DNA of 64,000 bases, taken from the NCBI RefSeq assembly GCF_008271805.1, contig NZ_VSRY01000133.1, forward strand, positions 22,316-86,315. Reading direction: 5' to 3'. The translations under genes were made by a program, and so were the position numbers. The stretch is from Streptomyces sp. TRM49041 (GTDB taxonomy: Bacteria > Actinomycetota > Actinomycetes > Streptomycetales > Streptomycetaceae). The notes under the pieces were generated by a model, which was given only the letters and a program-made list of their open reading frames with translations, searched no databases and had not been told where the DNA came from. Positions 42,092 to 50,801 of this stretch are shown here, one piece after another. Positions within the stretch are counted from its first letter, which is position 1. The number at the start of each line of letters is the position of its first letter.

Positions 42092-42106
42092 TACCCCCTA
42101 GGGGTA
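42092..42106. promoter_or_regulatory. CsoR/CstR-type operator TACCCC-CTA-GGGGTA
   Basis: A 15-bp palindrome 17 bases before the regulator start (42123) and 50 bases before the divergent rhodanese start. It matches the TACCC-GGGTA class of CsoR-family operators and the two copies at 45138 and 45171. Confidence 0.85.
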
Positions 42107-42113
42107 TCGGTGA

Positions 42114-42410
<297 letters not shown>

Positions 42411-42428
42411 CCGGCCCGCCCCCAGGCG

Positions 42429-43388
42429 TCACAGCGCCCTGACCGCTGTGTCGACGGCCATCAGCACGGCGACCGCGAGCAGCGCGTACCCGAACACCCG
42501 GCGCAGGGTGGCGGCCCGCACCCGAGCCGCCAGTCGCTTCCCGTCCCAGGCGCCCAGGACGGCCGCGCCCATGAAGGGGGCGACCACGGCCCAGTCGAGG
42601 GAGCCCGCCGTGCCGGCACGGGCGATCAGCGCGGTGAACGCGTTGACGGCGATGACCAGCAGGCTGGTCCCGACCGCCACCCGCATCCGGAGTCCCACCG
42701 CACCGACCAGCGCGGGCACGGCGAGAAACCCTCCCCCGACCCCCAGGAACCCGGTCACCGCCCCGACTCCGGCACCGACGCCGGCCGCGCGCAGCGGGCG
42801 GGCGGGGCGGGTGGCGCCGCTGCCGATCGGCGGCTCGGCGTCATCCGCGGGCACGGCGTCGTCCGGCCGTGGCGGTTCCCCGGAACGATCGGTGCCGGCC
42901 GACGGCCGGCAGTCGCCCGGCGGCGGGCCGAGGCGGCGCGCGGGGTCGGCCGAAGGCGCGGAGTCGGCCGAAGGCGCGGAGTCGTCCAGCGGCGCGGCAC
43001 CGGCTTCGGCGTCGGCGTCGGCGTCGGCCGAGCGCGGGCGAAGCATCCTCACGGCCGCGAGTGCCGCGACGGCGGCGAACGCGACCGTCAGGACGGGACG
43101 CGGCACCCCGTCCGCGAGAGTGGCGGCGAGGGCTGCCGGGACGGCCCCCGCCGCGGCGAAGGAGGCGCCGGCCGACCAGCGGACCCGGCCGTCCCGGGCG
43201 TGGGCGTACAGCGCCGTGGCGGAGGTCACGGCGACGATGACCAGGCTCGCGGTGGTGGCTTCGACCGGGTCGAGGCCGAGCAGGTAGATCAGTGCGGGTA
43301 CGGCGAGCACGCCGCCGCCCCCGCCGAGCGCCCCCAGGGCGAGCCCGACGACGGCGCCGGCGGTGAGGGCCAGGACGAGTACGGTCAC
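42429..43388 (-). CDS. TauE/SafE family sulfite/sulfonate exporter
   Basis: About 319 residues, eight or so membrane segments in two repeats. The first repeat has LALGALGGGGGVLAVPALIY and ATTASLVIVAVTSATAL; the second GFLGVGGGFLAVPALVGAVG and AVGTSLLVIAVNAFTAL, the characteristic TSLLVI motif twice. The halves are joined by an Asp/Ala/Ser-rich disordered linker encoded by 6-bp and 18-bp DNA repeats (42949-43030). Likely exports sulfite or thiosulfate made by the upstream CstB-like protein. GTG 43388 overlaps that gene's stop by four bases (GTGA), so the two are coupled. Confidence 0.88.
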   Translation of the reverse strand: MTVLVLALTAGAVVGLALGALGGGGGVLAVPALIYLLGLDPVEATTASLVIVAVTSATALYAHARDGRVRWSAGASFAAAGAVPAALAATLADGVPRPVLTVAFAAVAALAAVRMLRPRSADADADAEAGAAPLDDSAPSADSAPSADPARRLGPPPGDCRPSAGTDRSGEPPRPDDAVPADDAEPPIGSGATRPARPLRAAGVGAGVGAVTGFLGVGGGFLAVPALVGAVGLRMRVAVGTSLLVIAVNAFTALIARAGTAGSLDWAVVAPFMGAAVLGAWDGKRLAARVRAATLRRVFGYALLAVAVLMAVDTAVRAL

Positions 43389-45100
43389 GCGATCGAGCCG
43401 TTGTGTCCGCGCTCGTCGACGACCGGGAATCCGGCACCCGCCCACGCGTGCATACCGCCCTCCACGTCCACGGCGTGTGCCCCGCGCTCAGCGAGGAGCT
43501 GGGCGGCCTGCTGGGAGCGCCGCCCGGAGCGGCAGATCACCACGACGGGCCGGTCCCGCACGGCCGCCGGGACGCCGTCGGCCGCGAGGAGCCCGGACAG
43601 CGGGATGTGCACCGCCCCGGGCGCGTGCCCGGCCAGCCACTCGCCCTTCTCCCGTACGTCGAGGAGGACCGCGCCCTGCTCGGCCCGCGTCCGGTGGCGG
43701 GCCTGCTCGGCGGTGACGCGCGCACAGGCGGGGCGTACGAGACGGAGCCCGGCGCCCGCCGCGGCGTCGAACGCGTCGTCGACGGCGACGACGTCCCGGC
43801 CCGCGGCGTCCAGCAGCGACGCGGCGATCGCGGCGCGCATCCCGCCCGCGCAGTGCACCCACACGGTGCCGGCGGGCACCTCGGCCGTGCGCCGGCGCAG
43901 CTGGTGCAGCGGGATGTGGAGGGAGCCGTCGATGTGGGCAGCGGCCCGTTCGGTGTCGCGCCGTACGTCGAGGACGACGACGCCCCGCGGGTCCCGTCCG
44001 GCGGCCTCCGCGAGATCGGCGAAGGTGGCGCGGGGGAAGGACTTCAGAGCCTCGCCGTCCCGGACCCAGCCGGCGGGATCACCGGTCGCCGCGGCGGCGG
44101 GGCGGTCGATGCCGACGCGTGCGAGCTCGCGCTGGGCGGCGGCGAGCTGCTCCGGGGACTCGGCGAGCAGCGTCACCGGCCTGCCCCACGGGATCAGCCA
44201 GGCCAGGTACGTGGCGAGCTGCCCGTCGGCCTCGAAGTTGAACGACCCGGCGACATGCCCCCGGGCGAAGGCCACGCGCCCGCGCAGGTCCACGACCCAC
44301 TCCCCCGCCGCCAGCCGCGCGGCGATCTCGTCGGCGTCGGCCACGACGGGCGGCGTCAGGTCGAGCGGCGCGGGTCCGGCGGCGTTGGCCGGGCCCATGT
44401 GCGCGTAGTACGCGGGGATGTCGTCGAGCCCGGCCAGCAGGTCGGCGACGAAGGTGTCGACGTCCTTGGCGAAGGCGTCGTTGCCGGTCTTCTCCGCGCC
44501 GATGGTCGACGGCCCGCCGGCGGCGCCGTGCCGCGCGGAGGAGCAGAAGCTGCCGAAGCCGTGCGTGGGCAGGACGGCGGCGTCGTCCGGCAGTTCGGCG
44601 GCGAGCCGGTGCGCGGAGGCGTACTGGGCGCGGGCCAGCCGCTCGGTGAGGCGGGGCTCGACCAGGTCGGGGCGGCCGACGGCGCCGATGAGGAGTGACC
44701 CGCCGGTGAAAGCGGCCACCGCGGCGCCGGCGTCCTCGAGGACGTACGAGGTGTGGTGCGGCGTGTGACCGGGCGTGGCCAGTGCCCGCAGGGTGAGTCC
44801 GGTCTCTACGGCGGTCCGGTCGCCGTCGTGGACGGGGACGTGCGGGAAGGAGACCCGCGCCCCGGCGGGGACGAGGTACACGGCGCCGGTGACACGGGCG
44901 AGTTCGAGGCCCCCGGTGACGTAGTCGTTGTGGACATGCGTCTCGACGACATGCGTGAGCCGCACGCCGCGCGCGGCGGCCGCGGCGATCACTCGGTCGA
45001 TGTCGCGCGGCGGATCGACGGCGACGGCATGGTCGGCGCCGCCCGCCAGGTAGCTGCGGTTGCCGAGCCCTTCGGTCTCGATGGTGTCGACGAAGAACAC
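43385..45100 (-). CDS. CstB-like MBL-fold persulfide dioxygenase with three rhodanese-like domains
   Basis: About 571 residues. An ETHE1-type metallo-beta-lactamase domain (~1-250) has VVETHVHNDYVTGGLELA, LATPGHTPHHTSYVLED and AVLPTHGFGSFCSS. A first rhodanese-like domain (~260-345) has no catalytic Cys; a second (~365-455) has VWVHCAGGMRAAIAASLL; a third (~470-570) has VVICRSGRRSQQAAQLL. CstB of staphylococci has MBL, pseudo-rhodanese and one rhodanese, so this has one extra. Predicted to oxidise persulfides to thiosulfate or sulfite. GTG 45100 is seven bases after AAGGAG; GTG 45106 is too close. Two operators lie upstream. Confidence 0.88.
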   Translation of the reverse strand: MFFVDTIETEGLGNRSYLAGGADHAVAVDPPRDIDRVIAAAAARGVRLTHVVETHVHNDYVTGGLELARVTGAVYLVPAGARVSFPHVPVHDGDRTAVETGLTLRALATPGHTPHHTSYVLEDAGAAVAAFTGGSLLIGAVGRPDLVEPRLTERLARAQYASAHRLAAELPDDAAVLPTHGFGSFCSSARHGAAGGPSTIGAEKTGNDAFAKDVDTFVADLLAGLDDIPAYYAHMGPANAAGPAPLDLTPPVVADADEIAARLAAGEWVVDLRGRVAFARGHVAGSFNFEADGQLATYLAWLIPWGRPVTLLAESPEQLAAAQRELARVGIDRPAAAATGDPAGWVRDGEALKSFPRATFADLAEAAGRDPRGVVVLDVRRDTERAAAHIDGSLHIPLHQLRRRTAEVPAGTVWVHCAGGMRAAIAASLLDAAGRDVVAVDDAFDAAAGAGLRLVRPACARVTAEQARHRTRAEQGAVLLDVREKGEWLAGHAPGAVHIPLSGLLAADGVPAAVRDRPVVVICRSGRRSQQAAQLLAERGAHAVDVEGGMHAWAGAGFPVVDERGHNGSIA

Positions 45101-45137
45101 CAGCACGCTCCTTTCGGTGTTTCCGGGTCACGGAAAG

Positions 45138-45151
45138 TACCCCTGGGGGTA
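45138..45151. promoter_or_regulatory. CstR-type operator 1, TACCCC-TG-GGGGTA
   Basis: Near-perfect palindrome 38 bases upstream of the CstB-like start, on the promoter side; 33 bases from operator 2 (start to start). Confidence 0.85.
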
Positions 45152-45170
45152 TAGGCAAGGTTAGCACAGG

Positions 45171-45184
45171 TACCCCCGGGGGTA
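45171..45184. promoter_or_regulatory. CstR-type operator 2, TACCCCCGGGGGTA
   Basis: Perfect 14-bp palindrome. The 33-base centre-to-centre spacing with operator 1 is close to three helical turns, so cooperative repression is possible; AAGGTTAGCACA between them is AT-richer and may hold the -10 region. Confidence 0.85.
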
Positions 45185-45259
45185 TTTTTCGCGACACGGG
45201 AAGCCCCGCGCAAGGAGGTAATGAGCCGTCTCGGCCGCGAGGCCGCCGCGCGCGTGAGA

Positions 45260-45301
45260 ACGGCCCGGCCGAGCCCTGGGAAAGGGGCTCGGCCGGGCCG
45301 T
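45260..45301. terminator. Strong terminator, 17-bp perfect stem
   Basis: Arms 45260-45276 and 45285-45301 with an 8-base loop, 13 bases beyond the stop of the minus-strand P450 gene. It ends the terpene synthase-P450 transcript. Confidence 0.9.
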
Positions 45302-45313
45302 CAGCGAAGAAGG

Positions 45314-46672
45314 TCAGGCGTCGCGCGGTACGACGGTCATCGGTACGCGGTCGGGATGGGCCACCGCGGAGGGCACCTCCTTGGGGGTGTGGCCGGGAAC
45401 GGGCCGCAGCTGCCACTTCGCGAGGATCGTGGCCAGGGCGATCGTCGCCTCGGTCCAGACGAACGCGTCGCCGATGCACTTGCGGTTCCCCGCACCAAAC
45501 GGGATGTACGCCTGCCGCTCGATGGACGCCCGCCGCTCCGGCAGCCACCGGTCCGGGTCGAACGCGTCGGGCTCCGGGTAGAGCTTCGGGTCCCGGTGCA
45601 TCGCGTAGAGACTGAAGGCGACTTCCGCGCCCTCAGGGAGGCGATAGCCGCCCACCTCGACCGGGGCGGTGGCACGGCGCATGAGCATCGTGACGCCGTG
45701 GAGCCGGATCACCTCGTCGAGTACCCGGCGGACCGCCAAGAGCCGGGGGACGTCCCCGATCTCCACCGGACGGTCGCCGACGACCTCGCGAATCTCGGCC
45801 ACCAGCTCCGTCTCGACATCCGGACGGTGGGCCAGCTCATGGAAGGCCCAGGCGAGGGACGAGGCCGTGGTCTCCGCTCCGGCGAACAGGATGGTGCTGA
45901 GCTCGTCGCGGACCTCGGTGTCGGTGAGCGACTCACCGGTCTCGTCGTCCCGCGCGGCCAACAGGACCGACAGCAGGTCGTTGTGTTCGGACCGCCCGGA
46001 CCTGCGGGTCGTCGTGACCACCTCGTCGATGACCCGGCGCAGCCGGGCCGACGCGGCGTCGAAGTCACGGTTGGCGCGGATCGGTAGCCGGTCGAGGAAC
46101 TTGGGGGACGCCGCGCGCATCAGCATGTTCTTCAGGACGACGGGGAGGTTCTCGCGGACCGCCTCCACGGCCGGGAGCCCGATATCCGTGGAGAACAAGC
46201 TCTTGGCCAGGGTCTCGACGGCGTACCCGGCCATCGCCCGTTCCATCTCGATCTCCTGGCCCGGCGTCCAGGAGTCGGCGAGCTCCCGTGCGTTCTCGCT
46301 CATCACCGCGGCGTACATCTCGATGCGCTGCGGGTGGAACATGGGCTGGATCAGCCGACGGTGCCTTCGGTGCACCTCGCCGTTGGCGGTCGCCAGGCCG
46401 TTTCCGGCGAGGGGGCGCAGACGGTCGAAGAGCCTGCCCTTCTCGAAGCTGCGCGCCTGCCGGACCGTCACCTCGTTGACGAGCTCGGCGGACGTCACGA
46501 CGTAGACGGGCATGGTGCCCAGGTTCACCTGGACGATGTCTCCGGTATTACGCAGGGACTTGAGGAAGCCGAGCGGGTCGCGCCACAGTTTCCAGGCGTG
46601 CCCGAGCAGCGGTAGGGCCCCGGGGGCGCGGGGAACGGACTCCAACCCACCAACTGACACCAGTGATGACAT
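45314..46672 (-). CDS. Cytochrome P450, probable terpene oxygenase
   Basis: A 452-residue P450: N terminus RAPGALPLLGHAWKLWRDPL, I-helix FAGAETTASSLAWAF (~252), ExxR in LDEVIRLHG (~315), PDAFDPDRWLPER (~370) and heme loop IPFGAGNRKCIGDAFVWTE (~390-405). The start pattern (GxxPLLGHAxxLxRDPLGFLxSL) resembles pentalenene oxygenase PtlI-type enzymes. It lies just downstream of a terpene synthase on the same strand (17 bases between stop and start), so it very likely oxidises that synthase's product. ATG 46672 has AAGGA eight bases upstream. Confidence 0.9.
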   Translation of the reverse strand: MSSLVSVGGLESVPRAPGALPLLGHAWKLWRDPLGFLKSLRNTGDIVQVNLGTMPVYVVTSAELVNEVTVRQARSFEKGRLFDRLRPLAGNGLATANGEVHRRHRRLIQPMFHPQRIEMYAAVMSENARELADSWTPGQEIEMERAMAGYAVETLAKSLFSTDIGLPAVEAVRENLPVVLKNMLMRAASPKFLDRLPIRANRDFDAASARLRRVIDEVVTTTRRSGRSEHNDLLSVLLAARDDETGESLTDTEVRDELSTILFAGAETTASSLAWAFHELAHRPDVETELVAEIREVVGDRPVEIGDVPRLLAVRRVLDEVIRLHGVTMLMRRATAPVEVGGYRLPEGAEVAFSLYAMHRDPKLYPEPDAFDPDRWLPERRASIERQAYIPFGAGNRKCIGDAFVWTEATIALATILAKWQLRPVPGHTPKEVPSAVAHPDRVPMTVVPRDA

Positions 46673-46688
46673 CGAAGAATCCTTTACT

Positions 46689-47804
46689 CTAGCTGTGCGC
46701 GGCCCTGTGCACCGGACGTCCGGGGGCGGAGTCCCTGCCGCCGCCACTGGGAAGAAGGTTCCACCACCAGGAGATCGCAGGAATGTCAAGCGGCTCCGTG
46801 CTGTCGTCGATCGGGGTGTCCCGGAAGAACGAGGGCATGTTGGCCGGGTCATCGGGAGTCGTGTACCTGACAGAACTGATGCCCCAGTCCTGGGCTCCGC
46901 GGATGAAGCTGCCGAGGGTGCGCAGATACTGGCGCAGCTGTGGGCTGCCGTGCTCGGCCAGATGGTCCGTCAGCCGCACATAGAGGGACATCACCCGGTC
47001 GCGCTGGGAGATCGCGGTCATGAGCGCCTGCTCCGGGGTGAGCCCTTCGCGCTGCTCCAGGACCCGCAGCACATTGAGGTAGTAGCCGGTGGCGCTCTTC
47101 TCCTTCTTCTCCTTGTGGTAAGAGAAGATGTCGTTGTCCCAGGTGATGATGTAGGACGCCATCTCGGCCGCGGCGCGCACCGCCGTCCTGTCCCGTTCAT
47201 GGGACTGGAGTTCGTAGCCGTAGCCCATCTCCAGCAGGGGCAGCACGACCGAAGTGGCCCCGTCGTACAGCCGCATCAGGGTGTAGTCATTGAGGTCGGG
47301 CACGGTACCGGCACGGCGGTGGGACGCCTCCCACACCACGGAGAAGAAGTACTCGCGCAGGGCGTCCACCCAGCGCGCGGCCTGGCCTGAGGTGCCGTAC
47401 CGGTCGACCCTCAGCCGCAGGTCGCGCAGCCCGGCGGCCAGCGGGTCGTCCTGCAGTACCGGCACCTCGGGGTTCTGCGCGATCCGCAGCAGACGGTGCA
47501 GCTCGGCGGCGAGCTCGCCGGGGCGGCGGCCGAGTTCACCTTCTTCGCAGTGGCCGTCGTCGACGCCGAAGAGCCAGAGAATGAAGTCCGCGAGGAGGGA
47601 GACGACCTCCTCGCGGCCCTCGGGCAGGATGCGGGCGGAGAACGTGCCGATGGCCTGGGTGACGAGCCGCCCGCGTAGCTCTTCGGAGCCGATGCGAAAC
47701 GTCTCCGCCCATGCGGCCGTCTGGACGTCCGTGTCCGCATGACACGGATGGATCGCCGGCGGGATGGGGGAGAAGATCGGCGGCACTATCAGACCGGGCC
47801 CCAC
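46689..47804 (-). CDS. Class I terpene synthase
   Basis: A 371-residue terpene cyclase. N-terminal PPIFSPIPPAIHPCHAD is typical of bacterial sesquiterpene synthases. The Asp-rich metal motif is FGVDDGHCEEG (~88-98; DDxxxE form), the NSE/DTE triad is WDNDIFSYHKEKKE (~225; N, S and E present), and the C-terminal SVRY gives the Arg-Tyr pair. All elements for diphosphate ionisation are present, so it should be active; the product cannot be predicted. GTG 47804 follows GGGAGG by five bases; longer TTG starts are less likely. It heads a two-gene operon with the P450. Confidence 0.9.
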   Translation of the reverse strand: MGPGLIVPPIFSPIPPAIHPCHADTDVQTAAWAETFRIGSEELRGRLVTQAIGTFSARILPEGREEVVSLLADFILWLFGVDDGHCEEGELGRRPGELAAELHRLLRIAQNPEVPVLQDDPLAAGLRDLRLRVDRYGTSGQAARWVDALREYFFSVVWEASHRRAGTVPDLNDYTLMRLYDGATSVVLPLLEMGYGYELQSHERDRTAVRAAAEMASYIITWDNDIFSYHKEKKEKSATGYYLNVLRVLEQREGLTPEQALMTAISQRDRVMSLYVRLTDHLAEHGSPQLRQYLRTLGSFIRGAQDWGISSVRYTTPDDPANMPSFFRDTPIDDSTEPLDIPAISWWWNLLPSGGGRDSAPGRPVHRAAHS

Positions 47805-47869
47805 TGCGGCCTCCCTCTCGTCGCGGTGCGACGCGCTCTTCGGCGCAAAATACGTCAACAAACGTCACT

Positions 47870-47899
47870 TGCGCCACGGAAATGATCAACTATGGCGCA
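47870..47899. promoter_or_regulatory. Inverted repeat TGCGCCA-N16-TGGCGCA upstream of terpene synthase
   Basis: Perfect 7-bp arms (47870-47876, 47893-47899) 66 bases upstream of the synthase start, in a locally AT-rich stretch with repeated AACGTCA. A possible operator; the binding factor is unknown. Confidence 0.45.
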
Positions 47900-47964
47900 T
47901 AGTAGCCACCCGCCAACGCCGTTCCAACAGGACAATCTCCCCGCTATACGACACTCCGCCGGGT

Positions 47965-49404
47965 TCAGCGGCTGGATCCGAACAGCACACTCCACCAGGT
48001 CCTGCGGACTGGGGCCGGCTCGGACGGCGAGGGCGAGCTGCCCGTGCCCGCCACCGGAATCTGCTCGGGCAGCGGCCCGGGCGCGGTCGACGCGAAGTCC
48101 TTCGGCGCGCCCTGGCCGGTCGGCGCCGCCGCCGAGGCGGGCGGCGTGAACTGGACGGGCAGCGCGTCGAGCCGCTTGGACAGCCAGGCTGCCGAAGACC
48201 GCAGTTCGCCCTCGGGCACGGCCAGCCGCATGTCCGGGAGCCGGGCCATCAGGGTGTCGATGCCGGTGTCCGCGATAGCCCGGCCGATGTCCTGGCCGGG
48301 GCACTCGTGCGGCCCGCTGCTGAACGCGAGATGGGCCCGGTTGCCGAGCAGCGGCCGGGAGAGATCGGGGCGGATGTCCGGGTCGACGTTTCCGGCGGCC
48401 AGCCCCAGCAGCAGCATGTCGCCGGACCTGATCTGCTGACCGCCGAGGACGGTGTCCCCGGTGGCCCACCGGCCGGTGATCGCGGACAGCGGGGGGTCGT
48501 CCCACAGCACCTGCTCAAGCGCGTCCGGCAGCGTCATGTGTCCACCGGCCAGGTTGGCCCGGAAGCGGCGGTCCGTCAGCACCAGGCGCAGGGTGTTGGC
48601 AATCAGGTTGACCGTGGTCTCGTTCGCGGCGACGAGCACGAGCCTCAGATGCTCCATGACCTCATCGTCGGTCAGGTCCGCCGCGTGTCCGATGAGTCGG
48701 CTCGCGAAGTCGTGGCCCGGTCGCTCCTTCTTGCGCTCGGCGAGCGTACGGAGCGTCCGTGCGACGAAGTCGTTGCTGGCGAGTGCTGTCTCGCTGCCCT
48801 TCATCAGGTCCAGCGCGGCGTCGACAAGGTGCGGGCCGTACTCCTCTGGCATGCCGAACAGCTGGGTCATCACCAGCATCGGCAGCTTCTCGGCGAACTC
48901 CTCGATGAGGTCGGCCTGACCGTTCGCGGCGAAGGAGTCCACGAGCTGGTTGGTGTACCGGATGACGTAGCGGCGGATGCCCCGCCGGTCGAACTGGTCC
49001 AGACCGTCCCGCACGGCCGACCGCAGCCGCTCATGGTCGGCCCCGTCGGTGAACACGCAGATGGGCTGCCACTCAACCATCGGACGCAGCGGCGAATCAG
49101 CGGGAACGCGCCCCTCCTTGAACATCCGCCACAGGCGGGAGTCGTTGGAGAAACGCGACGGCGACCGCATCACCTCCAGGTTCTCCCGGTGCCCCAGCAC
49201 CAGCCAGGCCGGAAGGTCGCCGTGGAGGAGGACCGGTGCCACCGGGCCGTGGGCGCGGCGCAGCTCCTCGTACAGGGCCTGCGGGTCGCTTTCGGCCTCG
49301 GGGCCGTAGATGCGGCGCAGCGCGGCCGCGCCGATGCCGTGGGCGGGGCAGCCGGGGGGCGGGGTGAGACCGGGGGCGGCGGACCCGGTGTCGTGGGCGG
49401 TCAT
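47965..49404 (-). CDS. cvnE: Conservon cytochrome P450, CYP157-like without ExxR (CvnE)
   Basis: A 479-residue P450 closing the conservon. I-helix LVAANETTVNLIANTLR (~255) and heme loop FSSGPHECPGQDIGRA (~375; Cys ligand) are normal, but the K-helix that should read ExxR is ALEQVLWDDPPLS, i.e. E-Q-V-L-W without Arg. That substitution is known for the CYP157 family of Streptomyces (EQSLW in CYP157C1), so it is a family trait rather than damage. A ~40-residue Pro/Ala/Ser tail follows the core. ATG 49404 overlaps the cvnD stop (ATGA). Confidence 0.9.
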   Translation of the reverse strand: MTAHDTGSAAPGLTPPPGCPAHGIGAAALRRIYGPEAESDPQALYEELRRAHGPVAPVLLHGDLPAWLVLGHRENLEVMRSPSRFSNDSRLWRMFKEGRVPADSPLRPMVEWQPICVFTDGADHERLRSAVRDGLDQFDRRGIRRYVIRYTNQLVDSFAANGQADLIEEFAEKLPMLVMTQLFGMPEEYGPHLVDAALDLMKGSETALASNDFVARTLRTLAERKKERPGHDFASRLIGHAADLTDDEVMEHLRLVLVAANETTVNLIANTLRLVLTDRRFRANLAGGHMTLPDALEQVLWDDPPLSAITGRWATGDTVLGGQQIRSGDMLLLGLAAGNVDPDIRPDLSRPLLGNRAHLAFSSGPHECPGQDIGRAIADTGIDTLMARLPDMRLAVPEGELRSSAAWLSKRLDALPVQFTPPASAAAPTGQGAPKDFASTAPGPLPEQIPVAGTGSSPSPSEPAPVRRTWWSVLFGSSR

Positions 49405-50051
49405 GACGCCTCCTGGTTCGTGGCGAGGGTCTGGAGGTAGCGCATCAGCGTCATCAGGACGTCCCGGCTGGAGCCGCGGTCCCGGGCGTCGCACGGCACG
49501 ATCGGTACGGACGCGGGCAGGTCGAGCGCGGTACGCAGCTCCTCGACCGGGTAACCGGGCGCGTCCGGGAAGGTGTTGACCGCCACCACGAACGGCACAC
49601 GGCGTTCCTCGAGCCGGCCCAGCACGTCGAAGCTGACCTCCAGGCGGCGGGTGTCGACCAGCACCACCGCGCCGAGGGCGCCTTCGAACAGGCCGCGCCA
49701 CAGGAACCAGAAGCGCTCCTGGCCGGGTGTGCCGAAGAGGTACAGCACGAGCTCTTCGTTGACGCTGATCCGGCCGAAGTCCATCGCGACCGTGGTCGAC
49801 GTCTTGCCGTCGACGCCGGATGTGTCGTCGACGCCGACCCCGGCCTGGGTCATCGTCTCCTCGGTGGTGAGCGGACGGATCTCGCTGACGGAGCCGACGA
49901 AGGTGGTCTTGCCCACGCCGAACCCGCCCACGATCACCACCTTGACGGCCGTCGTGGCCGTCTCCGGCAGCACATCCTCGGTGCGCGGCCCCCGAACCGC
50001 GCCGTTTCCGTGCTGCTCGGAGCCGTTCTGCTCAGAGCTTCTGAAGTCCAT
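49401..50051 (-). CDS. cvnD: Conservon GTP-binding protein (CvnD)
   Basis: A 216-residue small GTPase-like protein. Walker A is VVIVGGFGVGKTTFVGSVSE (~37-56); the switch/Walker B region is LYLFGTPGQERFWFLW (~105); AVNTFPDAPGY (~160) takes the place of NKxD. Such proteins are the G-protein arm of Streptomyces conservons, membrane-associated complexes compared to eukaryotic GPCR-G-protein systems. ATG 50051 overlaps the end of cvnC by 20 bases. Confidence 0.93.
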   Translation of the reverse strand: MDFRSSEQNGSEQHGNGAVRGPRTEDVLPETATTAVKVVIVGGFGVGKTTFVGSVSEIRPLTTEETMTQAGVGVDDTSGVDGKTSTTVAMDFGRISVNEELVLYLFGTPGQERFWFLWRGLFEGALGAVVLVDTRRLEVSFDVLGRLEERRVPFVVAVNTFPDAPGYPVEELRTALDLPASVPIVPCDARDRGSSRDVLMTLMRYLQTLATNQEAS

Positions 50052-50394
50052 CGATCACTGCCTCAATCAACGCGCGGTCGGGGAGTCGGGCGGGTGGGAC
50101 AGGTGCGCGGGCGACGATCCGGTTGTCGGCGAGCAGGTCGCCGAGCAGCACCGTGACGACGCTGACCGGGAGGCTCAGATACGCGGAGATCTCGGCCACG
50201 GACAGCGGTGACTGACACAGCTGCACGATCGCCGCGTGTTCCGGCTGCATCCCGGGCTTCGCACCGGACCTCGCCACGATCAGCGTGACGAGGTCGAGTT
50301 CGGCGGGTGCGGACCCGCCACTGCGTCCCCCCGTGATGACGTAGAGCCGCTCGGGACTGGCGTTCTCCCAGTCCCCGCTGCCCGCGTCACTCAC
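50032..50394 (-). CDS. cvnC: Conservon DUF742 protein (CvnC)
   Basis: A 120-residue DUF742 protein: PERLYVITGGRSGGSAPAEL, LDLVTLIVARSG, a winged-helix-like SPLSVAEISAYLSLPVSVVT, then LLGDLLADNRIVARAPVPPA. It is the standard third member of conservons. GTG 50394 overlaps the cvnB stop by four bases. Confidence 0.92.
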   Translation of the reverse strand: MSDAGSGDWENASPERLYVITGGRSGGSAPAELDLVTLIVARSGAKPGMQPEHAAIVQLCQSPLSVAEISAYLSLPVSVVTVLLGDLLADNRIVARAPVPPARLPDRALIEAVIDGLQKL

Positions 50395-50801
50395 CTGGCG
50401 CCCTGCCCGTCCTGGCGCGGCGGGCTGCTGAGGTGCTCCCCGATGCGCAGAACCAGGTCGCGCATGCGCTGACCCATCAGCCCGGCGTCGACACCCTCGC
50501 CGGCGAGTACGGCCAGGTAGGCGCCGGCGCCCGCGGCCATCAGATAGAAGAAGCCACCGTCCATCTCGATCACGACCAGCCGCATCCGCCCGTCGCTCTG
50601 CGGCAGTTCGGTGGCGACCGCGCCGGCCAGGGACTGCAGCCCGGCGCAGGCGGCGGCGAGCCGGTCGGCGGTGTCGTTGTCGGTGCCGTGCTGGGCCATG
50701 CGCAAGCCGTCGGCGGAGAGCACGACCACGTGTCGGGTTTGCGGCACGCCTTCCGCGAGGTCCTTGAGCATCCAGTCCATATTGGCCTGCTGCTTGATCA
50801 T
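50391..50801 (-). CDS. cvnB: Conservon roadblock/LC7 protein (CvnB)
   Basis: A 136-residue roadblock/LC7 domain: MDWMLKDLAEGVPQTRHVVV, LSADGLRMAQHGT, ADRLAAACAGLQSLAGAVAT, VVIEMDGGFFYLMAAGAGAY. Roadblock proteins bind and regulate small GTPases; here the partner is CvnD. ATG 50801 overlaps the cvnA stop (ATGA). Confidence 0.93.
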   Translation of the reverse strand: MIKQQANMDWMLKDLAEGVPQTRHVVVLSADGLRMAQHGTDNDTADRLAAACAGLQSLAGAVATELPQSDGRMRLVVIEMDGGFFYLMAAGAGAYLAVLAGEGVDAGLMGQRMRDLVLRIGEHLSSPPRQDGQGAR

